From: Aptenodytes patagonicus | Lineage: Eukaryota; Chordata; Aves; Sphenisciformes; Spheniscidae | Reading direction: 5' to 3' | Assembly: GCF_965638725.1 (NCBI RefSeq) | Contig: NC_134957.1 | Span: 18,624,101 to 18,688,100 of the forward strand | Length of the DNA: 64,000 bases | In this document: piece after piece, positions 1-14,800 of the stretch | Numbering within the stretch: position 1 is the stretch's first letter | Layout: each line of letters opens with the position of its first letter | Notes under the pieces: generated by a model | What the model saw: the letters and a program-made list of their open reading frames with translations, nothing else | What the model was told of the DNA's origin: nothing | The model's database searches: none | Program-made: the position numbers and the translations under genes

Positions 1-1714
1 CCAGCTAGCATCGCAGCGCAGCCCTGCTCCCCAGCCTGCCAATCGGGCAAGTGTCGCCTTCTGCTGGCCTGCGCGGCTCAAGAAAATCCAATAAAAATCC
101 CGAGGCACCAATGGATTTGTGCAATGCCAAAGGCTTCCCAGCTGGGGAAGAAATGCCGCCCGAGAGCTCAGACCTGCAGCACAGGGTGACGATGGCTGCG
201 CCCAGGGCAGGGGCTGTCACCCTCGGCGTGTGCCCCGTCCCCTGGCTGAGCACCCCTGTGCCTCCGGCGGGTGAAGCTGGCAGCTCCCGGGGCATGGGCT
301 GCCCCTCCAGCCGGCGGCCCTGTGACGTGCCTTTTCCTGGTGGGGAGGACAGCCCTGGAAACACCCCCTGAGAACACCACCGTGAGTCACATCAGGCTTT
401 CATCCTGCCCCTAAAAACCGCTGTGTATGTTTCAAAATCACTCTGCAAAATAAAGACCATTATGCTGCAACTTGTTGTGGGGCAGGGGGGAAGTTTTGCA
501 GTGGTAGTAAAATTTGGCGCGATGCTGCAAGCTAAGCACTGCATAATGTCTGCTCCCCGGGACGGGAGCTGTAAAGCGCTCAATTGCTGCGAGATCTCAC
601 GCAGATAAAATGCACTACAGCACGTGGCTGTCAAAGGAGTTTAAAATATTCAAATCCTGTCATAGCTCTCCTTTGCTTCATCCTTCTTGCTCCCGCAGGA
701 ATTTTGGGGGCTCAGAGCACAGATCATTTTCACCTCCCCTCCAGGCTGCGGGGACTCACAGCCTGTCCCCCCCTGGCAAAACCGGGCTGGGTGGGAGCCC
801 CGTTCAGTAACCCTGGCCCAACAGCTCTGCCCATAACGCGTCTCGCGTTGCTGTCTCCTTGTCGTGGTGTCTCGTAGCTTGCTGAGGCTATAATTGCTTT
901 GTTCAAAATTTTCCATGCCTCTAGCCAGTTTTTTTTTTTGGTGTTGGTTTTAAATAGTCAGACCTTTTCTAAGAGCAGGGGTTGGAGCGGTGTGAAGTTT
1001 CCTCATTAAAAATATTTGCTGATGTTCTATCTGTAAGCAGAAACGTCGTCCTGGTCGGTGCGAGAGGGAAGGGGGAGTGACAAGACAGAAAGGCAGCCAG
1101 TCTTCATGCCGCCAGCAGCAACACAAACCACCGCCGCACACCCACCGTACTCGGGGCTAGTTTCAGCTCCAGAGAGAAGGATTTGGGACGCAACTCCCCT
1201 TGTGTTGGCTTGCAGGAGAGCCCCGTGGCTGGTGCGAGGGCAGCAGGGTGACCCACGGCTCCAGCCAGGGCAGCTCGGTGCTGGCGGGTGCCAGCCCCTG
1301 ACCACCGTTTGGACATTTCTCCATAAATAAGCACCATTGCTGGCTCTGAAGTTTTTTTCTACTGTCACCTTTACCGGCAATCATTCTCACAATGTTTTCC
1401 CCTAAATGCAGCAACCTGGACACGCACTCTGGCATTTTAAGTGTTTCTTTTTATTTTCTTCCAGTTCCTCTGATGCAGGGGAATCAGCTCCTTGTAAGCA
1501 CTGGCATAGATAATGGTTTATTGTATTCTGGATGACAAATTGGTTTAAGATAATTATTAGGCTGATGTTTAAAGCTTTCAATGCAAATAAATGCAATTAA
1601 ACATGAAATAATACTTAATTCAAACAGAGAAAGATCTTTGTCTGTGGCTAATGTTTCAGAAGAAAATGTTACATGAGAATCGTTCAGTCCCTGTTACACC
1701 GGTGTCCAGCTAAT

Positions 1715-1758
1715 GGGTGCTGAACTGGGACTGTAAGGGTGCTGAACTGGGACTGTAA
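1715..1758. repeat. Perfect 22 bp tandem duplication (2 copies)
   Basis: The 22-base unit beginning GGGTGCTGAACTGGGACTGT is present at 1715-1736 and repeated without mismatch at 1737-1758. It is a simple local duplication with no coding context. Confidence 0.9.
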
Positions 1759-2781
1759 GGCTGCTGTTTTTCTCCCTTGATGTCTCATGGGTTTTCCTGG
1801 TCATTCTCTTTTGCTCACTGTTTCTGTAGTAAAATACAGCTACTCCTGCAGTACTCCCCAAGGCCTCTGCCAGGAATCCCATCCTCCCTAGGATGTGCTT
1901 TGCAGCATTAGGTGTGTGCTAATGCCCCCACTGTGGAAGGAGGGGTGTCCCTGGCCAGCCTGGAGGGGAGAATGCTGGTGGCACGGCCACCACATGAGAG
2001 GGTCCCCAGCACTGACCCAAAATGCTGAGGGGCTGAGAGACCCTTCTCCTGTTTCTCCATGACAGCAAAAAGAGTCGGTGGCTTCGGCATCTTGTTCCAG
2101 ACTTCCATCATCCTCCTGCCGTAAGTTCCCTGCACTGCCTTGTCTTCCCACCCTTCCATGAAAGGTAGGTATGAGAGCAAATCAATGGTCGTTTGGGTTG
2201 TGTTCCCTGTGAGCTAGTCCGTTCTTCAGCTGGAAGATGTTTAAGGGTTCACAAAGTGCAAAATAGTCAAAAAGCGTTGATCTCCCAGACAGACTGGGTT
2301 AAAAACACAGTGAAGGATACAACCCTCCTTTGAAAGACTGAGGAGATGAGGCTGGTCCATCACCCCCTTGCACGATGAGCCAGCGTTTGTGACAGGTGTG
2401 AGACACCCAGAGTTCATTATTTATTCCTGCCCAGGACGATTCAGTTTCACGTCTCCCATTTTTAGAGACGTCCCTCGCTGTCAGGCTCTGGGCTCCCCTG
2501 GGCATGAGCACTCACCCTGCTCCCATCTAAGCCACCGCAGTCAGCAGCAGGAGGAGGTTCACTGGGTTGGGAGGGGATGGCCATGGCTGGTGGCCTCAGG
2601 CTGTCCTGGAAGAACGGCAGTCTGGGTTCTGACTTTTATGTCAAAATTATTTATAGATTTTTTTACCCAATGATTATTTGGTGGTTTTGAAACGGAAATA
2701 ATCTCAGTGCAGACTGAACTTTAGGAACTTCAGGAAAGTTGGTCACTCCTTTATTAAATGTTATTGTAGCTCACAGACCTT

Positions 2782-2812
2782 ATATATATATTTTTATATA
2801 TATACACACAAA
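2782..2812. repeat. TA-rich low-complexity tract
   Basis: Alternating TA runs on either side of a T run are followed by a short ACACAC stretch. This is low-complexity DNA with no gene context. Confidence 0.7.
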
Positions 2813-5800
2813 TATGGATGTAGTATATTCATTTTGCTGTCATGTAACAGGTTACTTGTGTATTAGTAATTGCTAACAGCACAGATCTTAGATCCTTCTG
2901 GGTGGAGAGTGTCCAGAATTTCTGCAGTTTGATCCTGTCTTAAGGCTTCAAATACTTTGATCCTACATTACAAACACAGGTTTAAAGTTGTTCAAGAGAC
3001 ATTCAGTATTTCAAAGCCAGGTTTCTTAATCTGACACTGCTTTAAAACTTGGCTGCTAAGCAGAGCCAGCCTCTGCGTCCCTTGCTAAGGGCTGGTGTTG
3101 TGGGTGTGCATCGCAAAGTCCTAAAGCAACTTCATGCTGAATTCAACTTGACTCTCATTTGCATTCAGCCCTTCACAGCCATATCTGGATCTTTTATGGT
3201 AGATTTTTTTTCTTTTTCAATTCTAAACCAATTTAAAGCCTTTTAATGGCAGTAAGTGTACACCTCATCTGCCATTTTCAAGCTGCAATTTATGTTGTCT
3301 CACAGCAGCATTAATTCCAGCACCCAAGGCGGTAGAAGGGCTTACCGCCATCAGATTGATGAGCAGGAATGGATCTGTGCTATTTAATTAGGAGCAGCAG
3401 CCGCTTCCCACAGAGCTGCTCGCACATTGCCTGGAGGCAGCCTGAGCGCCAGCTTCCCTGCAAGGCACGGGCCAGCCCCGGCCCCCGCCTCGCACCCACC
3501 CACAGCGGGTGAAAACCCCTCCGAGTGGGGCGAGCAGCCTGGCACAGGGCTCCCGGCCCCTCGCCAAGGCTCCTCTGGTGCCTCGCTAGGAACGAATTTG
3601 TCAGATCAACCTCTAGGCACAAACCCCATGATTTTTGAACTGCGGTTCAGCTTGAGCGCAATCTTGTTCTGGGGACCCTAAAGATAACATATAGCACTGA
3701 GTAAAGTAAAAGAAACAAACCCATGCATATTTTCCTTCCTATGGGAGACCATTGCTGGTTTTCGTGCTACAAATCACTCTGGGTTTGAGGAAGACTTTTT
3801 CGCAGTCCTGGTGAGTCCTGCTTGCTCCAAACCACGTGGGACAGCAAAGTTGTTACTTTAGGAGCGACATTGGCTGACTATAAACTCTCCATATTTTCCA
3901 AAACCAGTGAAAAATTGTCGAGGAAGAATGTACACTGGCAATGGTCTTTGATCTATTTTTCAAGGACAGAAATGAAAACCTATGTCTCTTGATATGGACA
4001 TAAACCATCAGGAAACTTGTACCCGTCAGAAGAGGCATAGTGCAGGATATTTTCCTTTTCCACTCTCTTCGTCCCTGGCCTTGTACGCAGGACAAACGCT
4101 TCTCATCAGCTTCTGGGAGACTCCAGGGGAAGGAAAAAAAAGACTAGGAAAAAGGCAGATAAAACTGGAAGCAGCAGGATGTGATGGATATATTTGCATA
4201 TCATTTTGCATCTGTGAGAACAATCATAACCCACTTACAGAAGGATGACATCAAGGTCTACCCTGTCAGCAAATCAGTTTTAAGACTCTTCATTTTTTTT
4301 CTAAAATAAGTTCTCTGCAGTTATTTTCCTTTATGATCTAGGCCCATCCAATCTACTTACTGGGATTTATGGACTAAAATTTGGCATAGCTTTGTTTTAT
4401 CTGTCATGCCAGAAGCCAGATAAATAAACATAGCCTTATTAAGTGGGACTGGAAACTGCAGGGTTAAGGGATAATGATGAGAAACGTGCCTGAACCGGGG
4501 ATGCAGGCAGCAGTCAGACACAGGCAGCTTCGCGGGGTGGGTCCAGTCTTTAATCATCCGGCTTAACTGGACGGATTGCCAGCGAGCCCCCGCCGCTGGG
4601 AGAAACCGGTCCCTGACCCCTTCTCTTGAAACATTTCCGTGTCTAATTCAAGCTCCAAAAATCTTCTGTATTTGAGAAAATGTGTTTTCCTTTCATACGG
4701 GAAGGAAAATGATACAAGCAGAGCTCAGTAATTTTCAGAATACATTGGGAAGAAAAGGCATTTATTTGGTCAGGTACCAGCTAAACTCTGCAGAAAAGCC
4801 ATTGATAATGCAGAAAAGGCACTCGATACATGCAGAAACATTCAATAAATGTGTCATGTTTGGGGAAAACAAGTTTCGACTGCAGTCGTATCATGAGGTG
4901 GAGAGTCCCAGGGTGACCCCGCACGTGCAGCACAGCACGGGCCACCACTGCACGCTCCGCACCAGCGGGTCCAGGGGACTGGTCACCGGGACTGGCCCCG
5001 CAGCGCTCTGAACCGGTCGTACCGATTTTCAGTGGCGCTTGGGTCGTCACGGTTGGGCGGCAATGAAAGCAAGCTGCTGCTGTGCCAGGATTTGAAAACC
5101 AGCGGGGAATGGCCCAGCTTGACACCAGTCCTAGACAAACATGTAACAGTGCGTGCAAGGGTATGACTAATGAAGGATGGAGAGTTATTCCATCACTGTA
5201 GGATTACAGAAAAGAAATTGATATCTTTTTAATGAGATTGCAAATTAAACTGCTAAAGGTGATAATGTTGTTGTAATTTACAGAGATATTTGATTCTTCA
5301 AAGCTATTGATTAAGGAATTAGAATTATATAAAATTAATATAGTACATACTGAATGGATTTCAAGCCAGTGGTTTACAAGCCTCACAACACAGCTGCAAA
5401 CAGGGGAGCAAGTGAGCTTGCGTCCGCCCAGTTGTGGTGGGGCTGAGGTCTTGCTCTTTCGCAATTTAACATGTCTGTCAGTGGTTTTGGGGAGAAAATG
5501 GAACATTCACAGATGACATTAAACCAGAAGAAAGGTGAAGAATGAGGTAGTAAGTCACTAAGGCTGAGCATTTGGGGTTTGTAGCTTGGCACAAATAAAC
5601 AGTGTTTGTTTTTTAATAAGGTCAAACATCAAGCCCTGCATCCTGGAAGCCAGGAGCCAGGCTGTGTTTGCAGGGCAGGGATTTCTGCCCAGACAAGCAG
5701 GGAGCCAGGAAACGACTGAGAGATTATGGTGAATTAAAGCTCCTCATCCAGCACTGTAGCCTAAAGGTACAGAAATAATTTTGGTGGGATAAAGAGGGTA

Positions 5801-8800
5801 ATTGCAGCACTGGTAAGGAGACGCTGTTGTTTCTGTGTTGGATGACACGTGAATGTTTCTGAAACATGTGTCCACTTCTGGTCTCTTAAGAAAACCACTG
5901 CTGCTGCAGAAGGCCCCGAGAGGAGATGGGAGAACATTTTGCATTGCGGTTTCTGCCTGGCAGAGAGGTAAGGAGCTGTGCAGCCACCGTCGTGCCTGGC
6001 TGGCCACGGGGCTGGCTGAGTGGCGTGCGAGGCGCTCGGCACGGCGGACGTCCTGGGCCTCGCTCGGCACACCCGACTGTGACGGGGCTCCTTGTGTCGA
6101 AACCCCAGTGCCTTCCAGAGGCGCTCTGAAGAGGTGTACAGAAAGGCAGCTTTGGTAAATGCTGTCAGAGGTAGAAGAAGATCCTGTCGCAGATAGCTGA
6201 AGGTGGGCAAAGGCAGAGCAAAGAGGGGTGCACTGGCGAGCGCAGGCAGGCACCACACAGCGCGCCGAGCACTGGTGGGGGCGATTCGGTGCCGGATGGC
6301 TCAGAGGGAGGAGTGACCAGGCTGGGGTGCGTTACAGGAGCTGATTACAGGGGTCCTTTCTGACTTTATAATCTATGAACTACGCTGCATGTTTCAAATA
6401 ATCCCCGGCGCTGGTGGATTAAGTGTGTGACAGCTCAGCCCAGATGAGCTTTGTCTCTCTAAAGCCCCGTGTTGGAGCGAGTTGCTCACTCCCACTTCCT
6501 CGTGGTGGCTTTGTGTGCTCTGGACACACTGATGAGTACAGGGGCAGGGGAAAGCTGAGGGATCGAGGCGGTATGTTTTGCCTTTTCCCTTTGTCGCTGC
6601 CTTTTGCTCCTCCATGGTTGCTTGGTGAGAGCCAGCTGCAGCCTTCAAGCATTAGAAATATTTAAAAATCATCCCCTTTGCTCAGGGGAAAAGTGGCATA
6701 TCAAACAATTGCCACGTTCCCTAAGAGATCAATAACACCCTGCAGGAAGCTAAATCGTCCTTTATTAATCTGATGAATTAGCCTGATACAGGGAGGAAGA
6801 GATCAACAGCATGGAAAATAAATGCATGCCCTGAAGCAAAGCTTGTCAGCTATGGAAATAGAAGTGTCTTTCCTTTTATCCATAACAAATAATCTTGAAA
6901 GTTAGGCTAGGAGACCAAAGTGACTTCTGAGGTTTATCAGTGCTACGTGGATAGAGAAACTCGCTTCTCTCTTTGAAAAGCAATTACACAATCACGCAGA
7001 GACAAGCAGTTTCCCTGCTGTGCTGCTGGATTAGCAAGCTTGAATATCTTCCTCCTTATACTTTAAGAGGGCCTGATTCAGCAAAGTACTTATGTACATG
7101 TTTCAGCATCAGAGTCACTCAAGGGAGCTCAGCTTTAGCCTTGCAGAATCAGGATCCTGGAAAAAGGTGAAATGAAATGGCATCAGATTTCCATCTTGTA
7201 TAGAAGAGAGTAAAAATCAGTTTTCATGATAAGGAACAAAAAGCAGCACCTCTGAGCCGCTACACTGGAGAGGCAGCCCCGGCCCTGGGCTTTTCCCCTG
7301 CCTTCATGGGAACAAGCTGCACACCACCAAGAGTTGTTATGGCTTTCTCTCTGAAAATGGCATGATTAAGCCATTCCTTATAAAACGTGGTCAGCTTTTT
7401 GAAAGTGTCTACACTACCTTCAGTTGCATTGATTTGACCAAATCAGGGCTGGCTATTTTGGGATTTTCGAAGGAAAACATTCAGTTTGGCAGTGTGGAGA
7501 CACTCCTGCTGTCACTCATGCCCCAGTTTTCTTTTTCTTTTTCTTTCGGGAGCACGGCACAGCATCACCCAGCCATGCTCTGCCTGGGCCGGAGCAGCCC
7601 AAACCCAGCAGCTCTGCAGCAAGGAGCTGGGGCAGGTTCTTGTGGCTGAAGGAGAGTTTTGCTTCCTGCAGCTGCATCGGCTCTGCAGTGCTTGCAGGAG
7701 CTTTTGCACACCTGTTAATCTCCTAGTAAAATAAGCATGAACTCTCATGCCAGAGCCAGGATGACTGAGATGTCAACTCTCACATCATTTAGTGTTTTCA
7801 TAAGAATAAGAATTTCAGTTTTTATTTAAAAAGTCAAAGTTTCTAGCTTAAACTGTCAGAAAATTCTTGAAAAACTTTTAAGTCAGATTTAGGATTTGAG
7901 GGCATGTCAGAGTTTGAAAATGGTTGGACATGGCAACCTGTATTGATAGATATGTCTTTAAAACTGCCATTGTGGGGGATTTTTGAAGGCATGCTGAAGT
8001 CGCTCTGGAAGATCACAGAGAAGTGCATGCATCTTGGTGTATTTTCCTAAGAGATTTTAAGGGCTACATTTTCCCCACTGAACTCCAGAGCCTGAGTCAG
8101 ACTGAAATATTGGGGTCTCTAATTCAGCCTTTCCAACTTATTTTGATTTTTTATTTGATAGAAGATACAAATACACAAACAGTCCCTTACAATCATTTGG
8201 TCTGTGCAAGCCACAAGGTATTATCAAAAAGAAAGAGGGGAATTCTGCAGGTGCAAAACCCAATTCAAATGACGAACTACCTCCAGTGTCTACGCTTTGC
8301 TCGTTTCCCATCCCTATGGGCAAATATGATTTTTTTTAACCTTTAATCTACAGCACTGAATAAAGTTATGTAAATCTGGTGCGATGAGGAAGGCTTTTGA
8401 GCTGTGATAGGTATATCATGGTCCTCTCCCATTCTGTGAAATTACTTTACAGCCAGGCCATAATCGCAATGACAGACATGCTTGATTGAGTTTTGTCTCT
8501 CTGTTAATCTATGGAGTCATTTGCAGGTGAAAATGAAGAGCTGTGTGTATCTGTGAAACTGGGGATGCACTGAAAAATTACCCTTTTAATATTGAGCGTG
8601 GAGATTCCCCTGTGTTATTATAGGAGTGCATTTTAGGATTAGAGTCCTTGGAAGCTTCTCATTATAACTGTGATTTATTTTTTAGTGGTTTTTCCCCATA
8701 AAGTCATATTAGAGATTAAGGAGCATATATTTCAGGTGATAGTGAAAAACTGAAGATTAAGGCAAGGTACTGAGAATATGAGTGCATGAGAGATGGTAAA

Positions 8801-11800
8801 GATGACTCATTTCTCTAATGCACAGGGTGAAAGCTTAACTGACAGGGTGAACAGATGAGGGGCAGAGCACAAGTGGTGTTTTTATTGTCAGATCCTGAAA
8901 AATGTTGTTTCAGACTCTCGGGGGAATTCTGCCTGGGCTTTCCCGTTATCAGTGCAATTTGTTGTATGTAAAAGAAACCGATGACTTGGGGACGGGTGGC
9001 CTTTCACAGCGGGACGAGGAGGAGAGCAACACTTTCTAGGCAGGTTCTGATGCACAATAGCATGTACCAAAGGAGCCAGGAAGGCTGACTGTGTGCTTTG
9101 CTGGTGAGGATGAGCCAAAGAGAACTATGACAAAGTGGAGAAAGGTTATCTTGAGTCTACAGTAGTGGAAGGGCTTGGTGGGACTCACCAGGTCCCGGAG
9201 CAGCATGTGAGGTTAAATCCACCCCTTGCAGCACTGGAAGGGTTTTTCTGCCCTCGGTTTTGCACAATGGGATGTCTGCACACTGCTGCCGGAGCCTTGT
9301 GCGGCTGCAGTCATCCTGTGCAGCCCTGGAGGGTTCACGTTGCCTCTGCAAAATGGAGATAACAGCCCTTCTTATCTACAAGGCTCCTCTCAGATATCAA
9401 AATGATTAAGCACACGCATTTGTAAAATGTGCCCCAGCACCTCTTATTATTGATGACAACGATGACTGGGAGCAATGAGTCAAAGTGAAAAATCAAAATA
9501 CAAGGTGAGGCAGTGGTGAGATAGAACCTCCCCAGTCACCAGGCCCTCTGCCGTGGTTCTTGCTGCCGGGGCTGTTTCCCACACTGAAGGAGGGATCCTG
9601 CCAACAACCAGGTAGCCCCAGTTGCAGATGGGGCAAAGGGTTTGTGGGTGCTCCTTGGCTAATTGCAACCATATGAGTTGGCCCCCTCACCTGAGAAGGG
9701 GTGTCCCCCCGCCACGGTGTGCAGTATGGTGCAGTGCCAGAAGCAGATGTCGGGAGGTGGAGGCAGGAAGGGGGTCGCTGGAGGTGGCTCTGCCCTCCTT
9801 GGGCGGACCCGGTCTGATTTTCCCCTCTCACTTTGAGAAAGAAGAGGAAGAGAAGACAAAGTGAAACAAAGAGCACCTTGACATATTGACTCATTTTTAT
9901 GCCCAAAGTCCATGTCCTCAGGCTCCCCGCTAGCTCCCCTCATCTGCACCCAATTACACGCCCAGCGAGATGGTGACTAGTGGAAGATCCGATCGTATTT
10001 CTGTGAAAATCAATGACAAGCCTTCCCTGGTGCAGGACCAAGCTTCTGTGAGGAAAATGCTTCTTGTGAACTAGCAAAGTTGGTGGGAGAAAAAAAATCT
10101 TCTTAGAAATCCTTTGCAGTGATCAGCTTTTAAATTTAGCTGTCCAGAGACTTTTGATCCAATCTAAGTGGAAAATTGTAACCTTTGCTGAAGAGCGTGA
10201 TTCTGTTCAGTGGGAGGTGGCAGGGTGCTCCGGATCTCGTGGGCTTGAACCCAGAGGGATGTTTCTTATTAGGTCTCATGTTGACTAAGTTCTCCTCTCT
10301 CATTTAGAGAGGGTAGTGTTACTGTAAGGGAGGATATTCAGATGATCGTTGCCTTGGGCCCTTCAGAAAAATTGCCACATTTTACATTAAGGGCAACCTT
10401 CCTTACATAGTACATCGTTGCAATTAATTGTCTTGACACATGATTAGTACCTGGGGGCAAGGACAGATCGTTCTGTTGATTGGGCAGGGATGCGTTATTA
10501 ATTGTATAAACTGGCTCATAGTCAAAGGACACAAACCAGCGGCTGCATTTATTGTCACTGTGGAACTGGTATTTGAAAGAGCGCAGGAGATTTGTGGCAG
10601 GGCAATGCTTCTTTGCCATCGCAATATTATTAAGGTTCTCTCACTGCAACTTGTAAGAAATTAGTCTTTAAACCTGATCGCCCCGCAACACCAGGTCACT
10701 TGGTATTTCTGGTACTGTGCTGCACCCTCCCATTTGCTCCTGTTTATTTTCCGTCTTTGCACAGGCACGGCATCTGGCCGATGGAACAGCACAGGTAGCT
10801 TCTCCCTGGCTAGCAGGGAGCAGTTAGGAGTTTTGTACTTAAAAAATGAACTGGCTGATCTTGACTCATTCTGAAATGACGTGATGTCCCGTTTAGAGAT
10901 TTAGTTCCATTTTCTGCCAAGAAGTCATTTTGAAAGGAAGTAAGTTCATGAAGGATGTTACAAGATTTAGCAGAAGTAAAAAAAGCAAAAATAATAATAA
11001 TGATCATATCGTGTCATTTATTCTCTCTGCATCCCATGTAGTTGAAGGAATTTTATAGCTACTGTTACACTGTGCAGGATCTCTTCTTAGTATTAATTAC
11101 CAGACAATTTAATACAATTCAAGCCTTACGTCCTTCACTGAAATGAATCCTAAAGTATTTCATTGCTGATTACAGGCTGTACATACCAATGAGGATGCTT
11201 TGGAGAGCATACCTGGGCATACAGGAGGCAGCCACAGATGGGGAGGAACGATGGCACCTCAGAGGTGATCACAGCACCCACGAGGTCCTGAATTTGTACA
11301 GGGGAAACGGCCAGGTGGAGGTCAAAGAAAAGTCAAAAGTCCCAGGGTGGGAGGAATACGTGAGTTGTGATACATCATGAAGGTGGGGCCAAATATTAAG
11401 GTTTTTTTCAGGTGGATGCTATTAGTTGTGCAGCACAGCACCTGCAGCATCTCTGCTAACCAGGAGGCGTTTCCATGCCCTGCATTTTGTAAATGTTCAT
11501 TCTCTTTTTGTTTCCAGGCTGTGCAGGCTCTGATGGGAGCAGTTGACGCTTGCATGCTTTCAGTTACGTCTTGCATGAGCAGCTCACATGCTCATTTCTA
11601 AACCCGTCTGACATCGATTCAGCTGGTGGTGGTGGCGGGTCTCCGGCAGTGCCCACGGTGGGGAGGATGCTCCTGCCCTCAGTGCCGGGCACACAGCCTC
11701 GGGACGCCCATCCTGCCCCCAGCGCTGCGCCAGGCCGGCCGGCTGCCTAACGAACTGGCTGCCTGCGTGCAGCTTCACGCCGTGCTGCCAAAATTTCTCA

Positions 11801-14800
11801 TCTTGACAGCATCACCCTCCGCTCTCATTACATTAGAACTAGAAATTGTACATACCAACTTTTTAAAGTGACACCTAAAGGGAAATGCATGTTATGTTAC
11901 ACGCCATTATTAAGTGCCTCAGGCTCCGCAATCTTTTTTCCTGCCGGCATTGATTCATTAAGCAGCATACGGAAGTGTAATAGTGGCTGATATTAGGTTA
12001 TATCCCCCTTGCTAACCAGAATCTAATTTTTCTTCTTCATTTTTATTTCCAGCGTTTTGCATTGTTGTAATGAAGAACAAATTGTACAGGAGAAAAAGCA
12101 CCTACTGAATTTTAGCTTTTTGGCTTGTGCCAACACACAAGGCCCGTGTGTTTCACTGATGGGACTTTTATATATTTGAAATTCAAAAAGAAAGACTGCT
12201 CAATCTAAAAATTATCTTGATTTACTTGGGTTGTCAAATTGAGAATAAACTTCTCAAGTGTAAGCACATTCAAGAGTAGCAGGCCATTGTATCTGATAAG
12301 GTACGGAGACGTCCAGGGCCCTAGAAAGCTTACGTAGAAGACTAAGCAGGAAAAATAGGAAGATAAGCCAGGTATAGAAAGAAAACAGCCAAAAAAAAGG
12401 CATCATAAGAAATATAGAACAATATACTCCCTCCCCACTGAAGAAAAACCCTGTTTCAAATGACAAGAGCAACCCAGTTTTGGTTTAGCTGAAAGCAAGG
12501 CTTGGTGCGTTCAGAGACGGTCCTGTGCTGTGTTCTGCAGAACGTGATAAAAGGTTGTGGCACCCTGGTTTTCACAGGGCCTAAGCTCTGCACCCCCCCA
12601 TCGTGTGGACATGCAACACCTTGTTTTTTCAGTTTATCATCTTTGCATTTGTGTCAAACCTCATAACAACAGAATTCAAAATAAACTAACGTAAACCACA
12701 CCATGTAAAAAGCAAGGTGTGGGAGCTGCTTCCTGGGGACCACTCAGAGCACGCGATGGGGCATGGACGGGCAATCACAATGCACAGCCGAAATGCTGCC
12801 TGGCCCTGTAGTCGGGTGGGTTTTTACATCTTTCTCTGAATTGCGTTCTCAGCCAGTTGTGCAGAATTCTCTTGGTTTCTGGTTTCTGCTCTCCGTTTCA
12901 CCTGTGGTGATGGTGCAAGGGGAGAAGTGACCAAAAAGCTCACCCTACCAGAAGCCCCAGTGTGTCTCACCCCTGTACAGCTCCCACAGCATGAACACTA
13001 TGACTAAAGCCTTTTTTTTTTTTTAAAGCCAGGGCTTGAGAAGCTCTGCATGGGTCGCATGTTGCTGGACGCCGTTTGCAGGCTATTGCTCCGGTTGCTC
13101 AAGGTGCTGCAGGCACATGGTGCGGCCCCGGGGCTCTTGGTGCCCCATACAAAGGGCAGCTGGCTGGCAGCGATGGCCCCTCTGCTCTCAGGGCTTGCAG
13201 GAGGGCTGCCTGCATGCAACCATCCTTGTGCCTTGTGCAGGTGGGTGCCAAAGGGGTCAGAGCTACAGGACAGCCCTGATGCCTCAGCCACCCATGGTAG
13301 GGGCCTCAAAGGCGCAGGACTCGGTGGGGAGGGAGGACAGAAACGGTGGAGAAAAGGAGGAGGATGGTGTTTCCCTGCCCACGTTGACTATGATCTTTCT
13401 CTCGGCAGAAGGCGTGTTTCTACAGCCATTGCAGATGACTTCTTCCTTCAGCTGAAGCCCCACATCAGACCCCGCAGTGCCTCTTGATGCAATGGTGAGC
13501 AGCTTGGCTTGCACAGCTCATAGCAGAGCCTCACGAGTGGAACCCAGCAGCCCCCCCAGTGCTGCCGCTGGTGCGGGGGAACCCGAGCTCGCTGTGGATT
13601 CACCCCGTAACACTTCTTTCCCTGTCCTGTCAGAAATGAGCCCCCTGCCCTGCTTCTACTCACATCCTGAGTTTTAAAGCATCCCCAAGTACTAATGACT
13701 TCAGAGCTGCTGCTGAAAAAAACCCTGAGAAGATTAAAACTGCAATAACAGTGATATATACTCATCTGTAATAAAAGTCAAGTGCCCTGTTAACCAAATA
13801 CTTCATTTCTTAATTCAATTTAAACCCTGCTATGACAAATTTGCTCTTTTGAAGTGGACAAAAAATATTTTCAAATGATGATGCATATTTTAAATTCATT
13901 TTTAAATGATTATCTTAAGATACACTAATGATAAAGAAAAGACTTGTGTGGGTGCTCGGGGCAAGACTAGGGCAGACACATTCTTCAATGTGAATTTATT
14001 ACTGTTTTCACCTATTATGTTATCACCCGTCATGTATATTATTAATAGTTAATTTGCGTATTAATATTTATTATTGCTCTGGCCCTCAGAAAGATTCCAG
14101 GGCTCTGGAGATCAAAGGGAGCACTGACAAACTCCTCACGCTCCAGCTGCAACTTGGACGCGCTCAGCCAGCAGCAGCGCAGCGCCTTGCTGCGTGATCG
14201 TATCGCTCCACGTAGGCAGAGGTGAGCTTTGCGTGTGAATTTAAACCACCACTGAAATCAAAATGGAAAGACAGCTCTGAGGACTGGCGGGTTTCCCCAT
14301 GTCAGAATTTCCTGCGGTGTCTCTGGTGCTCTGAGTGTGGACAACCTCTTCTTTTATTAATTTTTGTTGTAGGCAGTAATTTGTGAATAATTTTCGAGGT
14401 AAAACAAAGGTTGAACTTTTGAAGCAAATGTACACGACATGACCTTTATATCTCTTAGTCACTGTCAGGCTTCGCTGAGTGCTCTGCACCTTGACATTCA
14501 GTAAAGCAATAAAGAAATGAAATGTACTAATGTAACCTTTATAAAAATAGTTAAAATGATAGTTTAATTTTTAATCTCCCACTATGGTGTTAAAATAAGC
14601 TCAATAAACTTTGGCAGTAAATTACATTCAGAAGGAACTCAATTTAAATAACATTATGGTTATGATAGTCAGCAAATTATGTCCTGGACTGCTGCTTCAA
14701 GAAAAAAAAACCCACCCCTGTTTAGCGTGGGGCTGTTGACCTTTCCAATTTTTGGATAATAATTGGGCCACTGTTCAATTTTTGGTAGTTGATCTGGAAC

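Noticed and set aside
5744..6258. Two overlapping 165-170 codon - strand ORFs
   Set aside because: They lie in two frames of the same GC-rich patch, with a third open frame on the + strand. They show no domain, no conserved motif and no splice-bordered similarity. Low stop density explains them.
9493..9949. 137-codon - strand ORF with a hydrophobic start
   Set aside because: It overlaps other open frames on both strands in GC-rich DNA. The hydrophobic stretch comes from an A/G-rich tract read in reverse, and no family is recognisable.
13036..13487. Two long overlapping + strand ORFs (139 and 145 codons)
   Set aside because: Different frames of the same patch, with unrelated low-information sequences and no splice or domain evidence.
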